Both the position numbers and the translations under genes were made by a program. Below the pieces are notes generated by a model. That model saw nothing but the letters and a program-made list of their open reading frames with translations. It searched no databases and had not been told where the DNA came from. From Pseudopyrenochaeta lycopersici (lineage: Eukaryota; Ascomycota; Dothideomycetes; Pleosporales; Pseudopyrenochaetaceae), in assembly GCA_003313425.1 (NCBI GenBank), contig NHZP01000007.1:682001-746000 (forward strand): a stretch of DNA of 64,000 bases. Direction: 5' to 3'. Below, in pieces: positions 12,727-26,100 of this stretch; within the stretch, counting starts at the first letter, position 1, and each line of letters starts with the position of its first letter.

Positions 12727-15700
12727 GAGCAGTAAACAGGGTATCAGGTCCTGAGAAACATTTCTGGCTGTACCGGATAATCCTTCGACGTGGTATGTTG
12801 CAATCGAGGCGAAACTCGCTCCCCCTCTTGACGCACTGGCTTTTTGGATTCACCAATATCCATTTTCTGTCCACTTAAACAACTTTGTTTCGATACCAGA
12901 CCATGTTAAATTGAGTCATCCCCAAGCCAACGAGCTTTGCCAACACCTGGAATCCTGGGTTAGCATCATGGTGTCGATACCCCTCCAGCGTGTCTTTATT
13001 TCAAGACCTTTCGTTGTAGAGCCGGAGCGAACTCTCTATGTTTCTTCCTTCATTACTGGCGTTAACCGGCGAAGAGTGTGCACAGATTCTTTCATCCATT
13101 TTTAATTACGACCAGAGATACAGTATGGCACTGTGATGAACTTTTCTCTTTTTGGGTATACGTTGTATCATCCGGACGGAGAATGTCCTTACAACCAGGG
13201 TTGTGTCCTATCCGAGCTTGTTCATGATGAACATCGGGCTGTGGAACGGGAAACCTTTGGCTCCGACCATTCCATAAGATATCAAGGCTCGCACTTGTAT
13301 AGCTGTAGGCATGCCATTATAAGAGGCGCCTGGTAACGGTTTCGCACGAGTCTTTGTACTGCTTGGAATGGTAAAGCCAGGCTGATGGAGAGGTGGGAGG
13401 TCTGAGTCAAAGAAAGGTTGGGAGGAATGAGGTTGAAGAAGAGGACGCTAGGCTTTGTTAGCGGATGCGGAAGCTTAGAATGAGGCATTCAGCGATACTT
13501 AAAGAGTCCAGGATCACCGCACAGGCACCATCCGGGTCCTTACACCGCCTTCCGAGGTCGAATCGGCTACCAACGATGCCCCGACAGCCAGAGACGGTGA
13601 CGTGTTCCTGTATTGATGCGGCAAAGCCCCAGAATGAGTCCGCTTCCCACTGGCAGTGGCCAGGTAAACCAGATGAGGCGACAGTAGCCTTTTGTGGCAA
13701 ATGAATCAACTTTGGACAATATAGGCTAGCTGAGTGAGCCCCAATGAGCGTATGAGAGATACCGACGGTGTGACGATTGACCTGTATGGCTGTAACGCGC
13801 ATTCGAGGTGCCCAGTTTGGTCAGTTGGCCACTTGGCGTTCCCATGGTTCCGGATTTATACTTTATGCCTTCCTTAGTGTCTGGGACTGTTCATAAATTC
13901 CTTAGCGCGACTGCCTAGCGAAAGTGGAACACAAACTGCACTTGTGGGAGACAAGTCGGTTCCCATGGTATTTCTTCGCTCTATTTGCTTCTTTATTATC
14001 ACGCAAGAGCTAGGTGGTTCGATGGATATCTCGGTCCGTTTTCTAGGCGTCAAGGATGATAGGAGGTATCGCTCTGTGTAGATATCGAATGAGTCATTGT
14101 TGTCATCATTACGAAGTGGCCACGGACATGGTGGCTCTGCTCCTGTCAGTATGTTCATAGGCTACCTTGATAGAGGCGTTGGGGTATTCGCTATTCGCCT
14201 GTGTCTCACATGACTTCCTTCGTCTTATTCCCTGTGCGTCGAATCAGACTGAGTAGGAGAGTGGCAACTCACATTGGTGGCTAAAAGGCGACGTGGATAC
14301 GTGATGATGCGCTCTCCAGCTTTCATAAAATCCTGGCGTGATACTTCTACCCTGCATAATAGGCTTCTGTTTATTACCATTCGTGCTCACCAAACCCTTC
14401 AAGGTAAATACCCTCTAGCTCCAGAGTAAAGAAGGCCTCGACTCCATTCCCCTGAACTGTATTTCGCAATTCTACAGTTGTCTTCTTGAATCAACACCAA
14501 TCATTGCTCGACCCAGACATCCATCCCAAGGCCCGATAGCGAGAGTTTAATTACGCATTATACATGCCTTCATCATCCCCTAGGATCTGCGCATCTATGG
14601 CCCCCATGGTACTCAATGGTATAGCTTGATAGGGGGAATACAAATCATCTTTTGACACGCACAGCCCCGTTGACTCCACGGACTTTACGACTTAGCTTAG
14701 CAACACATCCGGGGATTCCGAAGGTTCTCAAAACGCCACACACACAAGCTCTTATGAAGTGATGCTCTCAGAAGCTTCTAGCGAACATGAAGGCGAAACG
14801 GTTCGCCACCTTTTCGAACATGTGGTTGTCGTGAGAGCCAAGCCAATCAATACACTCGCGTTGGCTTCGAGCGCTAAAGCACCAAAGCAACGTTAGCCTA
14901 ACATTCGACGGCTTGCCCAATTTGAAGCGGGCCTGAAAACATACAGTTGATGAATCATTTTCTCATCGTCCTACACACCCACGACTTCTCGCAAGATTCC
15001 GGGCCCACTTGGCGAAAATATCTTGGACCTGGAGCTTTCATGTTCACACTAGCTAGCGTGAAATTCGATGCCCGAGGGCGCTCGATGGTGCCCATAGACA
15101 CCCGACAAGGCGAATGTCGATTTGGCTTGGCTCTGCTACGGATACACCGAGACAAGTTAAAATGCATCGAGTGGTATCTCTGGAGTGGTCGCTGGTACAT
15201 ACGATTGGGTGTATACCACTTCGGCGGACCTCTTAATTAATACAGAGCCCAAACATACCCTTAAATCTGAATTGACCATTGACAGGCCCTTTTCACGGGA
15301 TCAGACAGCCGTCGGAGTATCAAGTCCATGCACCATAACGCCCAAATTGCACCCGATTGTCACCCGATTGGCAGCCGTCTAGTGTTTCTTTTGATGGTCC
15401 CATGAAATGCAGTCTTATTGTTGAGAAGTGTGTGACACTGAAAACAGCAAACAAGTTCGCCAAATTGGACCTGCAGACTGATCGCTTGCCCGCCTCCGCA
15501 CCCGAGAGGCTTGATGCCCGAAACTTGGCGGATTCTAAGAAGGACTCTCGACACCAACTGACAGCTGATACTCTGGCTTTAGGCCTGGCCCTGTAGGGCG
15601 CTACTCGCGTTCTGCCACGCGAACACATATCGCATCGCATGACTTCCTTGAAATCTTGCATATCCAAATATGTCGAATCGATCGCTGCTATGCGTAACCT

Positions 15701-18700
15701 TTCTAACGTGGCACCATTCGACGTACCAATCAATACCAGCTTCACCAAATTGCCTAAGCGTTCTATCTATACGCCCAACACCACACCCTCTGACCCAGTG
15801 GATCCCAATAACCCCAGGACTCCTGTATTCCCACACTTTCCAGTTTTGAGAGTCGTCTCAATGGCTCCGGTGAAACAGCACATGTGTCTCTAACACCTAG
15901 GTGCCCAACATACGTGTGGGCCTTCCAACTCACCGTTGATTTCGTTGGCTGCCACTAGACGATAGGTTCCTTCGCATCAGCAACCCCTTACTTTCAATTC
16001 TGTATCACAAAATTGTGGTTTGTGACATGTTGGATCCGACCGATGAGTACGACGCTGGCCGGGTCTTTCGTTTTCATGGCATAATTCTAGATCAAAGTCC
16101 ACAGCCCAGTTCCTCGTCCTCCACCTTCACATCTTATGCAGCCTTTTCAATAGTCCGAAACAGGCTGGAAAGTGGGAGTCGATAGACACAGTACGCTGTT
16201 GGGTGACTGCAGACATGCACAGCGATATCGACATGCATGGTTCAGTCTACAGACTCCCGACAGACGTATAATTTCGGTACTAGATTTTACTCCACAGATC
16301 AATATAGAGCTAAAGTTCGGCTGAAACAATTGATGTATTGTTCCTCGGCTTGAATCTTCAATGAAGTCAAGCAACTCTTCTGCTGTTATCGTGGCTGCTC
16401 AAAAGACTTCGCTCCAGAAGTGCCAACATACACAATAATTTTGAAATCTGGATTCTATGGCTTGTCAAAGGCCTGCAACGCTCGGATGGTTGGTGTGGGA
16501 CGAGTAGGCTGCGCAAAAAAAGCAGATAATACTATCAATGCATGCATAGTTAGGCACACTGTACTCTGGCACGAGTGATATGTATCAGTCTAGATTAGTC
16601 GAGGGAACCAAAGGCCCCGTTTTTCGTGGTTATGCAGATTGGAACTTGGCTGTGTATTGCGCCTGCAGGTTGATTCAAGTACAGAGGCCTGTATGAGCAC
16701 AGGGATTGGTGACGGCAAGCCTCCCGTGTAGAGCGCAAGTGTTCAGTGGAGGAATATGATCAGGTTTCGCGATGAAGCAAGTGATCTATCGTTGTTAGCT
16801 GATGCACACATTCATCCTGCAGCCGCATCAATCATAACTCGACAACAGGTGAACCTGGACGATAGCTACATGGGCTCTTGTATATTGACTACGAAAAGAT
16901 GTGGACCGAGTTGTGTCTATTTCGTGGCAAAATGATGTTCGTCGGCTATTCCGAGCGGTTTCGTAAGCTGTAACGCTGCGTGGAGGCTGAGTTGCGCCTT
17001 CAGCTTAAGATGAGCGGCGAGGTGCATTTCTTCCAGAAAGGACTCAGGAGGGCTTACGAAGCGTGCATTCCTCAATGTTGGATGGTGTAGCTGATTGCAG
17101 ATAACCAGGTTTTGAGGGCCCACGTCTTTGCAGGATCCAGTCCTCCTGAACAGAGGCGAGTTTTGGAATGTCGTGCAGTTGTCATCCGAATCGCTGACGT
17201 AGGGCGGTACCAGAATATTCCTTAGGCTGGATGGCGCACAACGTGTTAAAGAGTTCCATTGTCGCTCATTGCGACCAAACTAGAATGTCTGTACATCCAA
17301 CATAAGATTGACGGACGCGCGTTCACAACAGTGAGGCTTAAATAGCACAGATGACTGGTTGGATAGGGTCTTTTAGGGGTCAAGGTGGACGGTCGAGTCA
17401 AGAGGAGGCGATATTACACCAAATACCCTGGTCTTGGTACAATTCATGTTAATAGATAGCTATCATTACAATGAGGAAAGAAGACGACCAATATCATACA
17501 TAAGACAAGAAGCCCAGATGGAGGGTTCTAGATGTAAGTGGAATCCTGTCCTGCAGGAAGATACCGCAACCAACGACTATAGCTTTTGAGCGACTATCTC
17601 GAGACTCATGTTATGGGGTGGTAAGAGACTGCTGATGGCTTTGACAAAAGAAAGCCCTAATCATCATGAAGAGCGACTTAACTTGGGGCAGAAGACCTTG
17701 GATGTGCTATTCCAGGGCTTTCTTGATATCTCAACGCGATTCGCCGGGGTCACCAGCGAAATAGTGAGGCAACGAGTGTCGGATGCCTTGCCTGATGATC
17801 GTCGCCGCATTAGAGAGACCAGACAGAATTGCGGAGATGACCTTTGTACCGTTGTCCACAGGTGAGGTTGGGGGGATTGGGAAGGCGGAATGAGTTATCG
17901 CTTGTGGTGATTGCATGATCCGTGCTACGGGCGACTAGATTCTTCCACAACTGGAGCTTGATCCATGTATCCCACTGCGCCTAGCCTTACGCATTGACTG
18001 CTTAGGTTTCCTTCGCCTTCTTGTCTTCAATCTCAGCGACATCGTACGATGGTGCCCGCTCAGAGAATCAAATGGGCCGATACGACTGTACTGAATATTG
18101 CCGCATATAGAGCTCGCCGCCGTCGGAGAAGGTCTTTTCCGCTATCGACCTCGTATGATCGTTGCCTACCAGCCTGTGCCATTACGGCGTCAACACCCCA
18201 TCTCTTACCCAACCAACAATAAGCGGCAAACCAGAATATTCAACGTATAACCCGAAAACTCCAGCGCCGGACTCCTGTCCTACAACGAAGGCATACATGA
18301 GCGAATTTTACAATACCAAGTAACACATCCTCCACGACACCGGTTCAGGCTTCCGAGGCTTAGCATGAAACAAATGGACAAAAGGAAGAAAAGAAGATCA
18401 TAAACGTTAAGAATCAAAGATATAAAAGAGAGGGTATAAAGGCTGTTGCAGAACCGAGAAAAATGCTGTCCTGGACAAATACCTCAGTTGGTCCCCACAT
18501 AAGAGACGGGATGTAAGGGAGAGCATGAAGCAAATTTGAACATTCTTGAGTCTTCTCCGAGATTGCTGTGGTTTACATACTTCACATAGGAGCCGTCAAA
18601 GTTGTTGGCGCACGCGCCGACAAAGGCCAATTCAGGATATCTGGCATCTTGCATACCCGAATAGGGAACTGTCATATGTACCCTACTTCACGCTCGCCAC

Positions 18701-18750
18701 CGAGATGAGCCATGGACGGATGTTTTGTTGCATAATCACGTCGAACGATA
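12727..18750. other. Gene-poor intergenic stretch, no recognisable gene
   Basis: About 6 kb between paralogues B and C, which converge here (+ then -). Several short open frames exist (14947-15240 plus, 15639-15893 plus with a Pro/Asn/Thr-rich end, 17608-17865 plus), none with a recognised domain or convincing exon structure. No terminal inverted repeats, LTRs or RNA genes were seen. Confidence 0.4.
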
Positions 18751-20240
18751 CTACTTGCGAGGCAGCGGTGGATCTTTTGCGAGGTCTTTATGCTTTTTGC
18801 GATAATGTTTAAGGCGTGCGTCTTGTCTTTTATAGCTCTTTGCGCAACCCTTCGCCTCACAAGGGTATATCCTTACTTTATTCTGACCATGCTTTAGTCG
18901 CCGATGCCGCAAGCTGTTTCCCTTACGATATATACCTGTAAACATCTGATCGCATTTGTCAATGTTACAGACCAAGGTTTCTTCGCCAGGAGATGGGCCG
19001 GGGCTTATCTCGGAAGAGGGGCAAGGCGAAGGCGAAATACCGTAAGAAAGGCCAGGCGAAGGCGGAATACCGTAAGAAAGACACGGCGAAGGTGGGATTC
19101 CGTAAGAAAGACAAGGCGAAAGGGGGATACCGTAAGCAAGGGCATCACTCGGAACCGACAGACCATTGCTTGGCGTTCTACATGCGAGTTAGCTGAAGTA
19201 CGACAACTACGAACGGTTTCAGCGAACCTCGAAAGACTCGTAGACTGTGAAATGTGCCTCCCATGTTGTGGAGAGTACGGCCTGTCGTTCTCATTCTGAG
19301 ATGATCGAAACATCGGCGAGCTTTCCATCACTTCCCAGCGAAGAAAGTCAGCCGTGGTGTCCAAAGCGGTCGTGTTCATCTCGTTCGATGCCGAATATCC
19401 GTTGAGACTGTAATCGCTAGCGGGACTTCTACTTATAAATTCTGTACGAAGCTCCCGTGAAATGTGCTGGCCCTCATACGCCGAGCCTTGCGTGCTCTGC
19501 GCTGCCGCAGCGGGAGACCACGGCCTAGTGGAAGGCCTTCGAGGTCTTGGTTCGATATCTTCAAACGATTCCGAAGCTGGTACGGGCGGGGGGTTCGTTA
19601 TTGTTATGTCCATGAAATCGAGCCGTGGCTTCCTATTTGACGTACCGTATGGCAAGTTTCGGCGTGGTGCAGGAGCATTTTCGTACGCTGTGTTCGGATC
19701 TATCGCATTATCAGCATCTAATTTGGTCTCTTCCCACGTTCTCACATTGCATCGCCCGCCGCCGAGGTTGTTGTATTGCTCCTTACCATCTTGAGGGCCA
19801 TTACACTCTACTATGCGGAGGGTCGGCCCCGGGTGAACGATGGTATTCATGCCCTCGGAGCCATCGCGTGAATGAAGAGGCCCAAGACTTGAATTCAAGG
19901 CCCGGGTTTGTTCCTCACTACACTGTTGTAAGGTATTCATACCCACCAAAGAAGCTGGAGCCGTGGCTGTACCCAACTCTCCCATCATGCCGAAGTCGAC
20001 AGAAGGTCTGCATATGCCGAAGTGAGGTGGATGCGTATCGGTGCATGAGTTCTGAGGGCAATAAGATGAAGTGTCATGAACACTCTCAGGTATGGGGCAG
20101 TGGTATCTTGGCTGGCTAGGCTGCCCAATTTGGGCTTGGTCTTCGAAGTCGTTGGCCTCTACGCAAGACACATTATACATACAGCTGAAACCAAAGCTTG
20201 TCAGATACTCACTACCAGGGGCCATGTTATTCGGTGGCAT
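18751..20240 (-). CDS. Two-finger C2H2 zinc-finger protein with minisatellite-coded repeat, paralogue C
   Basis: Predicted nucleic-acid-binding protein of the same family as A, B and D. Exon 1 is 20240-19228 and exon 2 is 19177-18751; the 50-nt phase-2 intron starts GTTCGC and ends CTAACTCGCATGTAG, with a good branch site. Splicing is needed: without it the first exon runs through the tandem repeat in the wrong frame and stops at 19005 before the fingers. The product is 479 residues. The N-terminus (1-337) is polar and Pro/Ser/Asn-rich. Residues ~353-392 are four decapeptides of the form GIPPSPxLSY. Finger 1 is C408, C413, H429, H434 (C-x4-C) and finger 2 is C444, C449, H462, H467, followed by a short Pro/Lys tail. 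It is the only inverted member of the four. Confidence 0.82.
19015..19134 (-). repeat. 30-bp in-frame minisatellite, about four units
   Basis: Four adjacent 30-bp units, easy to see on the + strand by the recurring core CGTAAGAAAG. They lie inside exon 2 of paralogue C and code for four decapeptides (consensus GIPPSPxLSY) just before zinc finger 1. Unit length is a multiple of three, so copy-number change would keep the frame. Units differ at a few positions, so the array is not brand new. Confidence 0.85.
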
Positions 20241-22811
20241 ACGGTTTGCTTCTGTCTAGCCACTTCCTTTTGGCCTTCAAAAGTACCTCAACGTCGCGCT
20301 GTTCTTGCGTCCCGAGTCGACTCTCCCGAGAATTCTAAATCGCACGAAGACGGTGATTACCGATTTCCCACTTCGGTGTTGCCGTCGGATTCGATCTATT
20401 GTTGTCTGCGTCTGCGTAGAATCGCGGCCGAAGTTTAGCTCTGCATAAGGACACCTGTTGCGCCGCGTCGATTCCAACTAATATGTTGAACTGATATGGT
20501 GGATCGTAGAGACAAGTTTTGTGTTGTGACCAAGCCCGAGACGTGCGTTGCAGAATTTTGTGGTTCTTAGGGACAAGACGCGAGAGCGTACAGAAAGGAA
20601 AGGCTGAGCAAAAGAGGCAGAAGGCTGATTGTCCGTGCGAAGACCTTGCTGCAAGAAAGTCTTCGTACATGCAGGAGGACCAGTAATGCGAAATCTAGGA
20701 GCAAGGACGACAACACGTCCCGATCGTGTTGAAGGCAATTGTCAAGAAATTGAGCAGCTATGCGCTCGTGTTCCAACAGGATGGAGTTTAGGCTTGCCTC
20801 ACGTTAGCAGCAAGGCTATACTCTTAGGCCACGATGAGGTCGTACCGGCGTCCTACTACTGTGCGCTACTATCAATTATGAGAAAGAGCAATGGTCGCAG
20901 TGGATAGCCTCGCCTGTCAAGAGCCGAAGCCGTTGAGGTATGCGTGATAAAGTGTCCGAATGATGGGCGTTCTGAGTGGCGCGGGAGGCTGCCGTCCCAA
21001 TTCACGAGTAGACTTTGCCGTCCGAGCGCTTTTTTGATGGGTAACAGCCTGAGAAGAATCCTAGAATATGGTCTGAAGCCTCAGCAGAGAATAAGAATGA
21101 AGCAGATGGCGGTGTGTAGGGCGGAACAAGTGGCAGAGCGAATTGCGTTGCCTTCTTCCGCCATTTTTGTCAGGAGCTGCCCTCGGACGGATATCACTAG
21201 CGGACGCTTGACAAGATTGGGTCATTACCATTACCTTCAGCAACAAGGTCAATCTACCTTTCAGAAAGACGACAACCGCTAGCATGCTCTCACAACCATC
21301 GTACGCAACGTAGCACTTGACGGCCGGTGTCATGTCGCCGACCATGGTGTCTCGTAGCCATCATAGTCTCGACTCAGTTTCGACAAGCCCCCCGGCACCA
21401 ACACTGTGGATCCTGTTATCACGAGGATCCAATGGCTCGCGGCAACAGCTGGTGACAAGGTCATCGCATCCCAGCGCAGCCTAGTCGAACCAACATGGAA
21501 GGGCAGTTCGTGCTCTTGATGGCTGAATGGGTTCCCTGAAGGCCCCAGGTACTAACTTAGGCTGACAGGTGTGATTATTGTGAAGGCGTTTCGCGAGGGA
21601 AGCCTTGAGAAGCAGCCCCGACAAGCCAAAGACAAGACAGGCCGACACGAACGGCGGTGCAAGAGCTAGCGAAGAGATACTTAGGTAAATATCCCAAAGA
21701 GATCGAAGAGCATATGTGATGAGCACTGAGCATTCTGCATACCGTTCCAGACTCTAATCATAGTCAGCAACAAGAGTTTTGCCATCCCTTTCTTGTGGTC
21801 GAAAGGGTAGCCGTCGATGCGGGATCGCCCATTATTGCCTTATCCGTGTTGCAGGATGCATATTGAGACCCTTCCCATGCGTCAGGTTAAGCGGTTCATT
21901 GACCTACCTGATGGAGAATGCTGCAGCGATAACTGAGCATCAGCAGACTCTACATGCCCGAGCGTGAGGTGAAACATCTTGCAGCAAAGCTGCTCGTATA
22001 AGATTACTTGCAGGTGGCGAGATCGTTGATCGGTATTTTCCATGATTGATCGGGACTGCTGCCAATCTGCAGTCCCCTTCTCTCTGACTGCCCTGCGAGT
22101 TATGCTTATAGACTGCCCGAGTAAAAAATGCCGCGGCATTGGGAGCCAATAAGTCCCCTGTCCGGGAGGGTGTAGAGTGTTACACCCCCTTTAGATTGTA
22201 TGAGCCGCTCGATTGAGTCACTACAGTCTAGGCAAGCATGTCATGGTGGGGAGTAGAAGCACGACAAGTTCAATTACCCAATCAGCTCCCCCTCGCAGAG
22301 CCTCATATCATTCTCTAAGCAGTTCGCAGTCACCCGCATAGGGGGCTTCATCACGCAGCGCCATTCTCGCCAAAAGGTACAAGGGGTCCTGTCCGTCATG
22401 GCTGATGCGTAATGAGGTGCCAACCTATTATTCAGCCGACGCCTGAACAAAGATCATTGCCAATACAGCGATCGACGGAGGAATCCGAACCACAATTTGA
22501 CCAATGAGATCTCATTAGCGTTGTTGAAGAGCATCATGTACTATTTCAAGGAAACTTTGGCGAGAGCGAAGCGCCTCCTAGACAAACGATCACAACTAGC
22601 ATATCATACTACAGGGACTTGTAGTCTTGGAACGGCCCGGGGCCTTCCAGACAGCCACCCATGAGGCCCAGCAATGAACCTTTGCGCGTGCGCAGGGCGA
22701 GCAGCCCGCTTCCATGGCGCGATCTTCCAACTTTCTGCACGTTTCCGCGTTCGATTTTGGCATCCAGCCGCCAGGGCGGCTGGCAACATGAGCCAGGATC
22801 ATGCTGGAGTA
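20241..22811. other. Gene-poor intergenic stretch, no recognisable gene
   Basis: About 2.6 kb upstream of paralogue C (minus strand), up to the MITE. The first few hundred bases should hold the C promoter and leader; a TAGACAG acceptor-like site lies just 5' of its ATG. Only short overlapping open frames without recognisable domains are present. Confidence 0.35.
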
Positions 22812-23119
22812 CGGAGGTGCCTTTCAAAAGTTCTTGCTGGAATTATGCAAGGCAGAAGCAACGCTAAGACTTTTTATGCTAACTACTGCATACCGCGTTA
22901 GGAGTCTGTATAACAGTAACAACGAAAATCCTTTTTTATTACTCTATTATATTCGCCTCGCTCTAACAAATAAGAGGATCTAATTTTTAGAATTTTAATA
23001 TTTTCTGTTATCCTGAAATAAGCGGGCAAAGTATAAATTACGTCCTTACTTTGATGTTCCTAAACTTGGCAGAAAAAGCCACATCTTGGCTGAGCAAGAA
23101 CTTTTGAAAGGCACCTCCG
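22812..23119. mobile_element. MITE with 27-bp perfect TIRs and TA duplication (Tc1/mariner-like)
   Basis: A 27-bp sequence beginning CGGAGGTGCCTTTCAAAAGT at 22812-22838 recurs as an exact reverse complement at 23093-23119. Both ends are flanked by TA (22810-22811 and 23120-23121), the target-site duplication expected of Tc1/mariner-type elements. The 308-bp element is clearly AT-rich inside and codes for nothing, so it is a non-autonomous miniature element needing a transposase in trans. Identical TIRs suggest a fairly recent insertion. No second copy was noticed in this window. Confidence 0.85.
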
Positions 23120-26100
23120 TACGGGAATGAGATTCACGATTGTGACACATTACGTACTAGACGGAAGACGGATAAGGTTTACTACCCTAAGCGCCGGCCC
23201 GAATACCCACCCGTAGAACGGCTTCATCACGGTGTTTCGTGACGTGACATATCTGTAGGCGAATTACGTTCTTAATGCTTGGTGTCAAAGGAACGGGCCG
23301 GAGCACACAATGGATCTGCAGCCATCACACTAGTGATAGCTTCCAGCAGTTCCGCAAGGCCTATCGATGAGGTTCGTTAGTGAACTATGACAATCTCACC
23401 TAGTGCTTGCTGTGAACGCCTGGGAGAAGTCGTGACCGACTCAATCAGCAGGAGAGAACCCGGGATCTTCCCGTATATACTATTAGTTTGGCGAAGGGCT
23501 CACCACGCGATGAAGTCTCCATTTCACCGTTCTAATCCTAGCCTTCCATTTCCAGACCAGGAGCCGGCAGTTCGAAGGGGATAGTTTAAACATCATCTTG
23601 AATTACATGGACATCTTCCTCACATGCTTGAATCTCATACAATGTGTCGCCGTCCAAATCAAGGGAACTCTCTAGTTTATTTATTGTTTTTGCGCATGCG
23701 CCTGTTGTACTTTTGGCAAACTCAGATGAATTTGCTGAAGCGAACGTATACTTCGTGAGCGTTCAGAGGATACTTGACCAAGGCATTCAAGCGTTCTGCA
23801 TGGCATCGGATACTACATCATCGCGTACTGCGAAAGTTTTGACGTCTGGCCACAGCCTGAAATCGAATCGAATCGGCCTGTCAGTACTACATCTCCATTC
23901 TCTCTAAACATTACTTCATCTCTGCGCAGCTTCCGGGGTTTCCGGCGAACAGGTTATTCGCCTGCCTTAGCGATACAAATGCAACGCACTAGTATCCCGG
24001 TATGCCCAACTATCGGCCCCGGGAAGCAGACCTAGCTACTAAAAGTGGAGTCCCCCTAATGAAAGCCAAGCCGCGGCTGTTGCTAGGACGCGCCTTTCCA
24101 GACTTGCAATATCAGAAAGTCCAGGGTTGCTGCAATTTGGATTATTGGGTCCGTCAAGCACCCAATTTGGGAAAGAGGGTAGCCCAGTTCGTCAGTTGTT
24201 GTCAATCGTTTGGTGTGGTGCGGGCTGCGGCAGCTGAACTGGCGGGGACCAATACCACCAAGCTCATAGCCGCCGCGTAGAGAGACTGCATGATAGTGGC
24301 ATACCAATCGCGACCTGGTACTTTCCACAGATGGCGGTACTCCGTGATTTGGCTGCCGCGCGTATTCAACTGCTAGCTATTCTTTGGCTAATCTATAGCC
24401 TTCCTTTAGTTACTATTAGTTATGATGTGCATGACTCGCTTCAACAATCCTTAAGGAGCGGGATCCTCAGCCTTGAGCCGTGTCCCAGCAGAAGATGCTC
24501 TGACTTGCGCGCCAACCGCTCCGGAGTGGAGCTGAGGGCCCCACTGGAGGTTACCGATAAGTGCAGGATACTAGTAGTCTTGTTGGCAAAGATAGACGAG
24601 GTGGTGGCCCAGTGTGCACCTAGCTAGCAGCCGATGGGTACTCTACCCCCCTTACTCCATACGAACGCAGCCACAACTCTTATCAAATCGAAGCGCCAGG
24701 GCTCAATTCAGAGCTATGGATGAAAGACGGCACTAATCCTCTAAATGATTGGATGTATGGAGCTCCAAAAGCGGTTTTCCCGCAAGAGTGCCTGTAGTGG
24801 CTGGTTTATTGAGCCGGCGCTCTCCAGAAAGAGAGTCACTTGAGTTAAATGAAACGATCATAATGCGGAGATGGTGTCATCTGATCCACGCGGTTTTACG
24901 GCAGCCGATCTTCCAGGTGGTTTACGAGACTTCAGTCTCCAATAAAATGGAACTGTTGTGCTACTGACAAGCAAATCGCGGATGCATCAAGGAACAGACT
25001 AGGACATGGGTTTACTTCCCTTATAGCATTGACCTTGCTCGTGCTGCCCATCCTTTACTCCGCGGCTGAGACAAGGTAGAGCGAGCTGCAGCTCGCGCCC
25101 ATCCGTCGCCACAGCTCCCAGATCGGGATTGTTGATATACATCTTCCTGCCAAAATAGAAGCGCGGCATGCAGCTTGTACATAGGCGCTACAGCAAGCCC
25201 TTATTGAGGCGGGTTCTCTGGAGAATTGGGCGGGCAATAAAGGAAAGTAATCGCTCTTTGGCAAAAGAGGATTCGATTCCGCTCAGAACGCTCGTACACT
25301 CGTACTATACCAAATGCTTGTGGCGCACCGAATTTGTTGATATGCTTCTCCAAGGCGTCAAACCTCTCCGCTTCAAGTAAACAGCCGGCAGCTCTTCGAC
25401 CACCTACCCGTCGCAGCTGCTCGTCCGAGGCAGACACGATGGCACGGATCTTCAACATGTCAGCCAGCTCTGTGGGTACTTAGCTTGCGCACAGCTGCTG
25501 CCCCAACCTCACTCATCGCCGCCGTCTCTGCTTTAACCCACTTGCCCCATACCTGGCATCTCCTTCGGGTCCCAGTGCGGTCTCATTCATACTTGGAAGG
25601 ACAAAGAAGTGGGGCAACTGCGAGTCCTAGGCCAGATTCAGCGGGGTCAGCGGAGCAGATGTACACACGCAGTGTACTAAAGTGGCTATGCAGTGAGAGC
25701 ATCAACAAGAACGAAGTCTGTTTGCATGATAGAATCGTAGCTTGCGTCGCATGGTAAGACAGACTTCTAAGGCCTTCCAAGAGCTGACAACTTGCCTGCC
25801 GAGGTGTGGGTGACTCAAAGACAATGCCTCGTTGCAAGAATGAGGCCAAGGATTGAGAAAAGTAAGTGTTCGAGCTTCTCTGGGCAATCAGCAGGACTGG
25901 CCTCACCGCCTGGACATTGTTTGATTTACTCTCAAGAGTACAGTCGAATGGATTACGCGTCCACAACACATGTAATAACCAGTCGCGTATTGCCTGAGAG
26001 TCTGTGATGCTGCCGATGCTGCAATGCAAAGCCGCCTCTGCCCATACTTCTCACAATTCATAAGGTTGCAGGAACTACACCTCAAGCGGACCGAAAGTGA

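Noticed and set aside
3866..14025. B-box-like GGTTCGA sequences near 3867 and 14012
   Set aside because: No matching A box, acceptor stem or T stem could be folded around them; only the 53522-53621 tRNA is convincing.
19015..19134. CRISPR-like array
   Set aside because: Units are contiguous with no spacers, lie inside a coding exon, and the genome is eukaryotic. It is a minisatellite.
19005..19227. C-terminal FRLRLAFLT repeats as the end of a 411-residue protein
   Set aside because: This is read-through of a 50-nt intron with a good branch site. Spliced, the same DNA gives Pro/Ser repeats leading straight into zinc fingers of the family.
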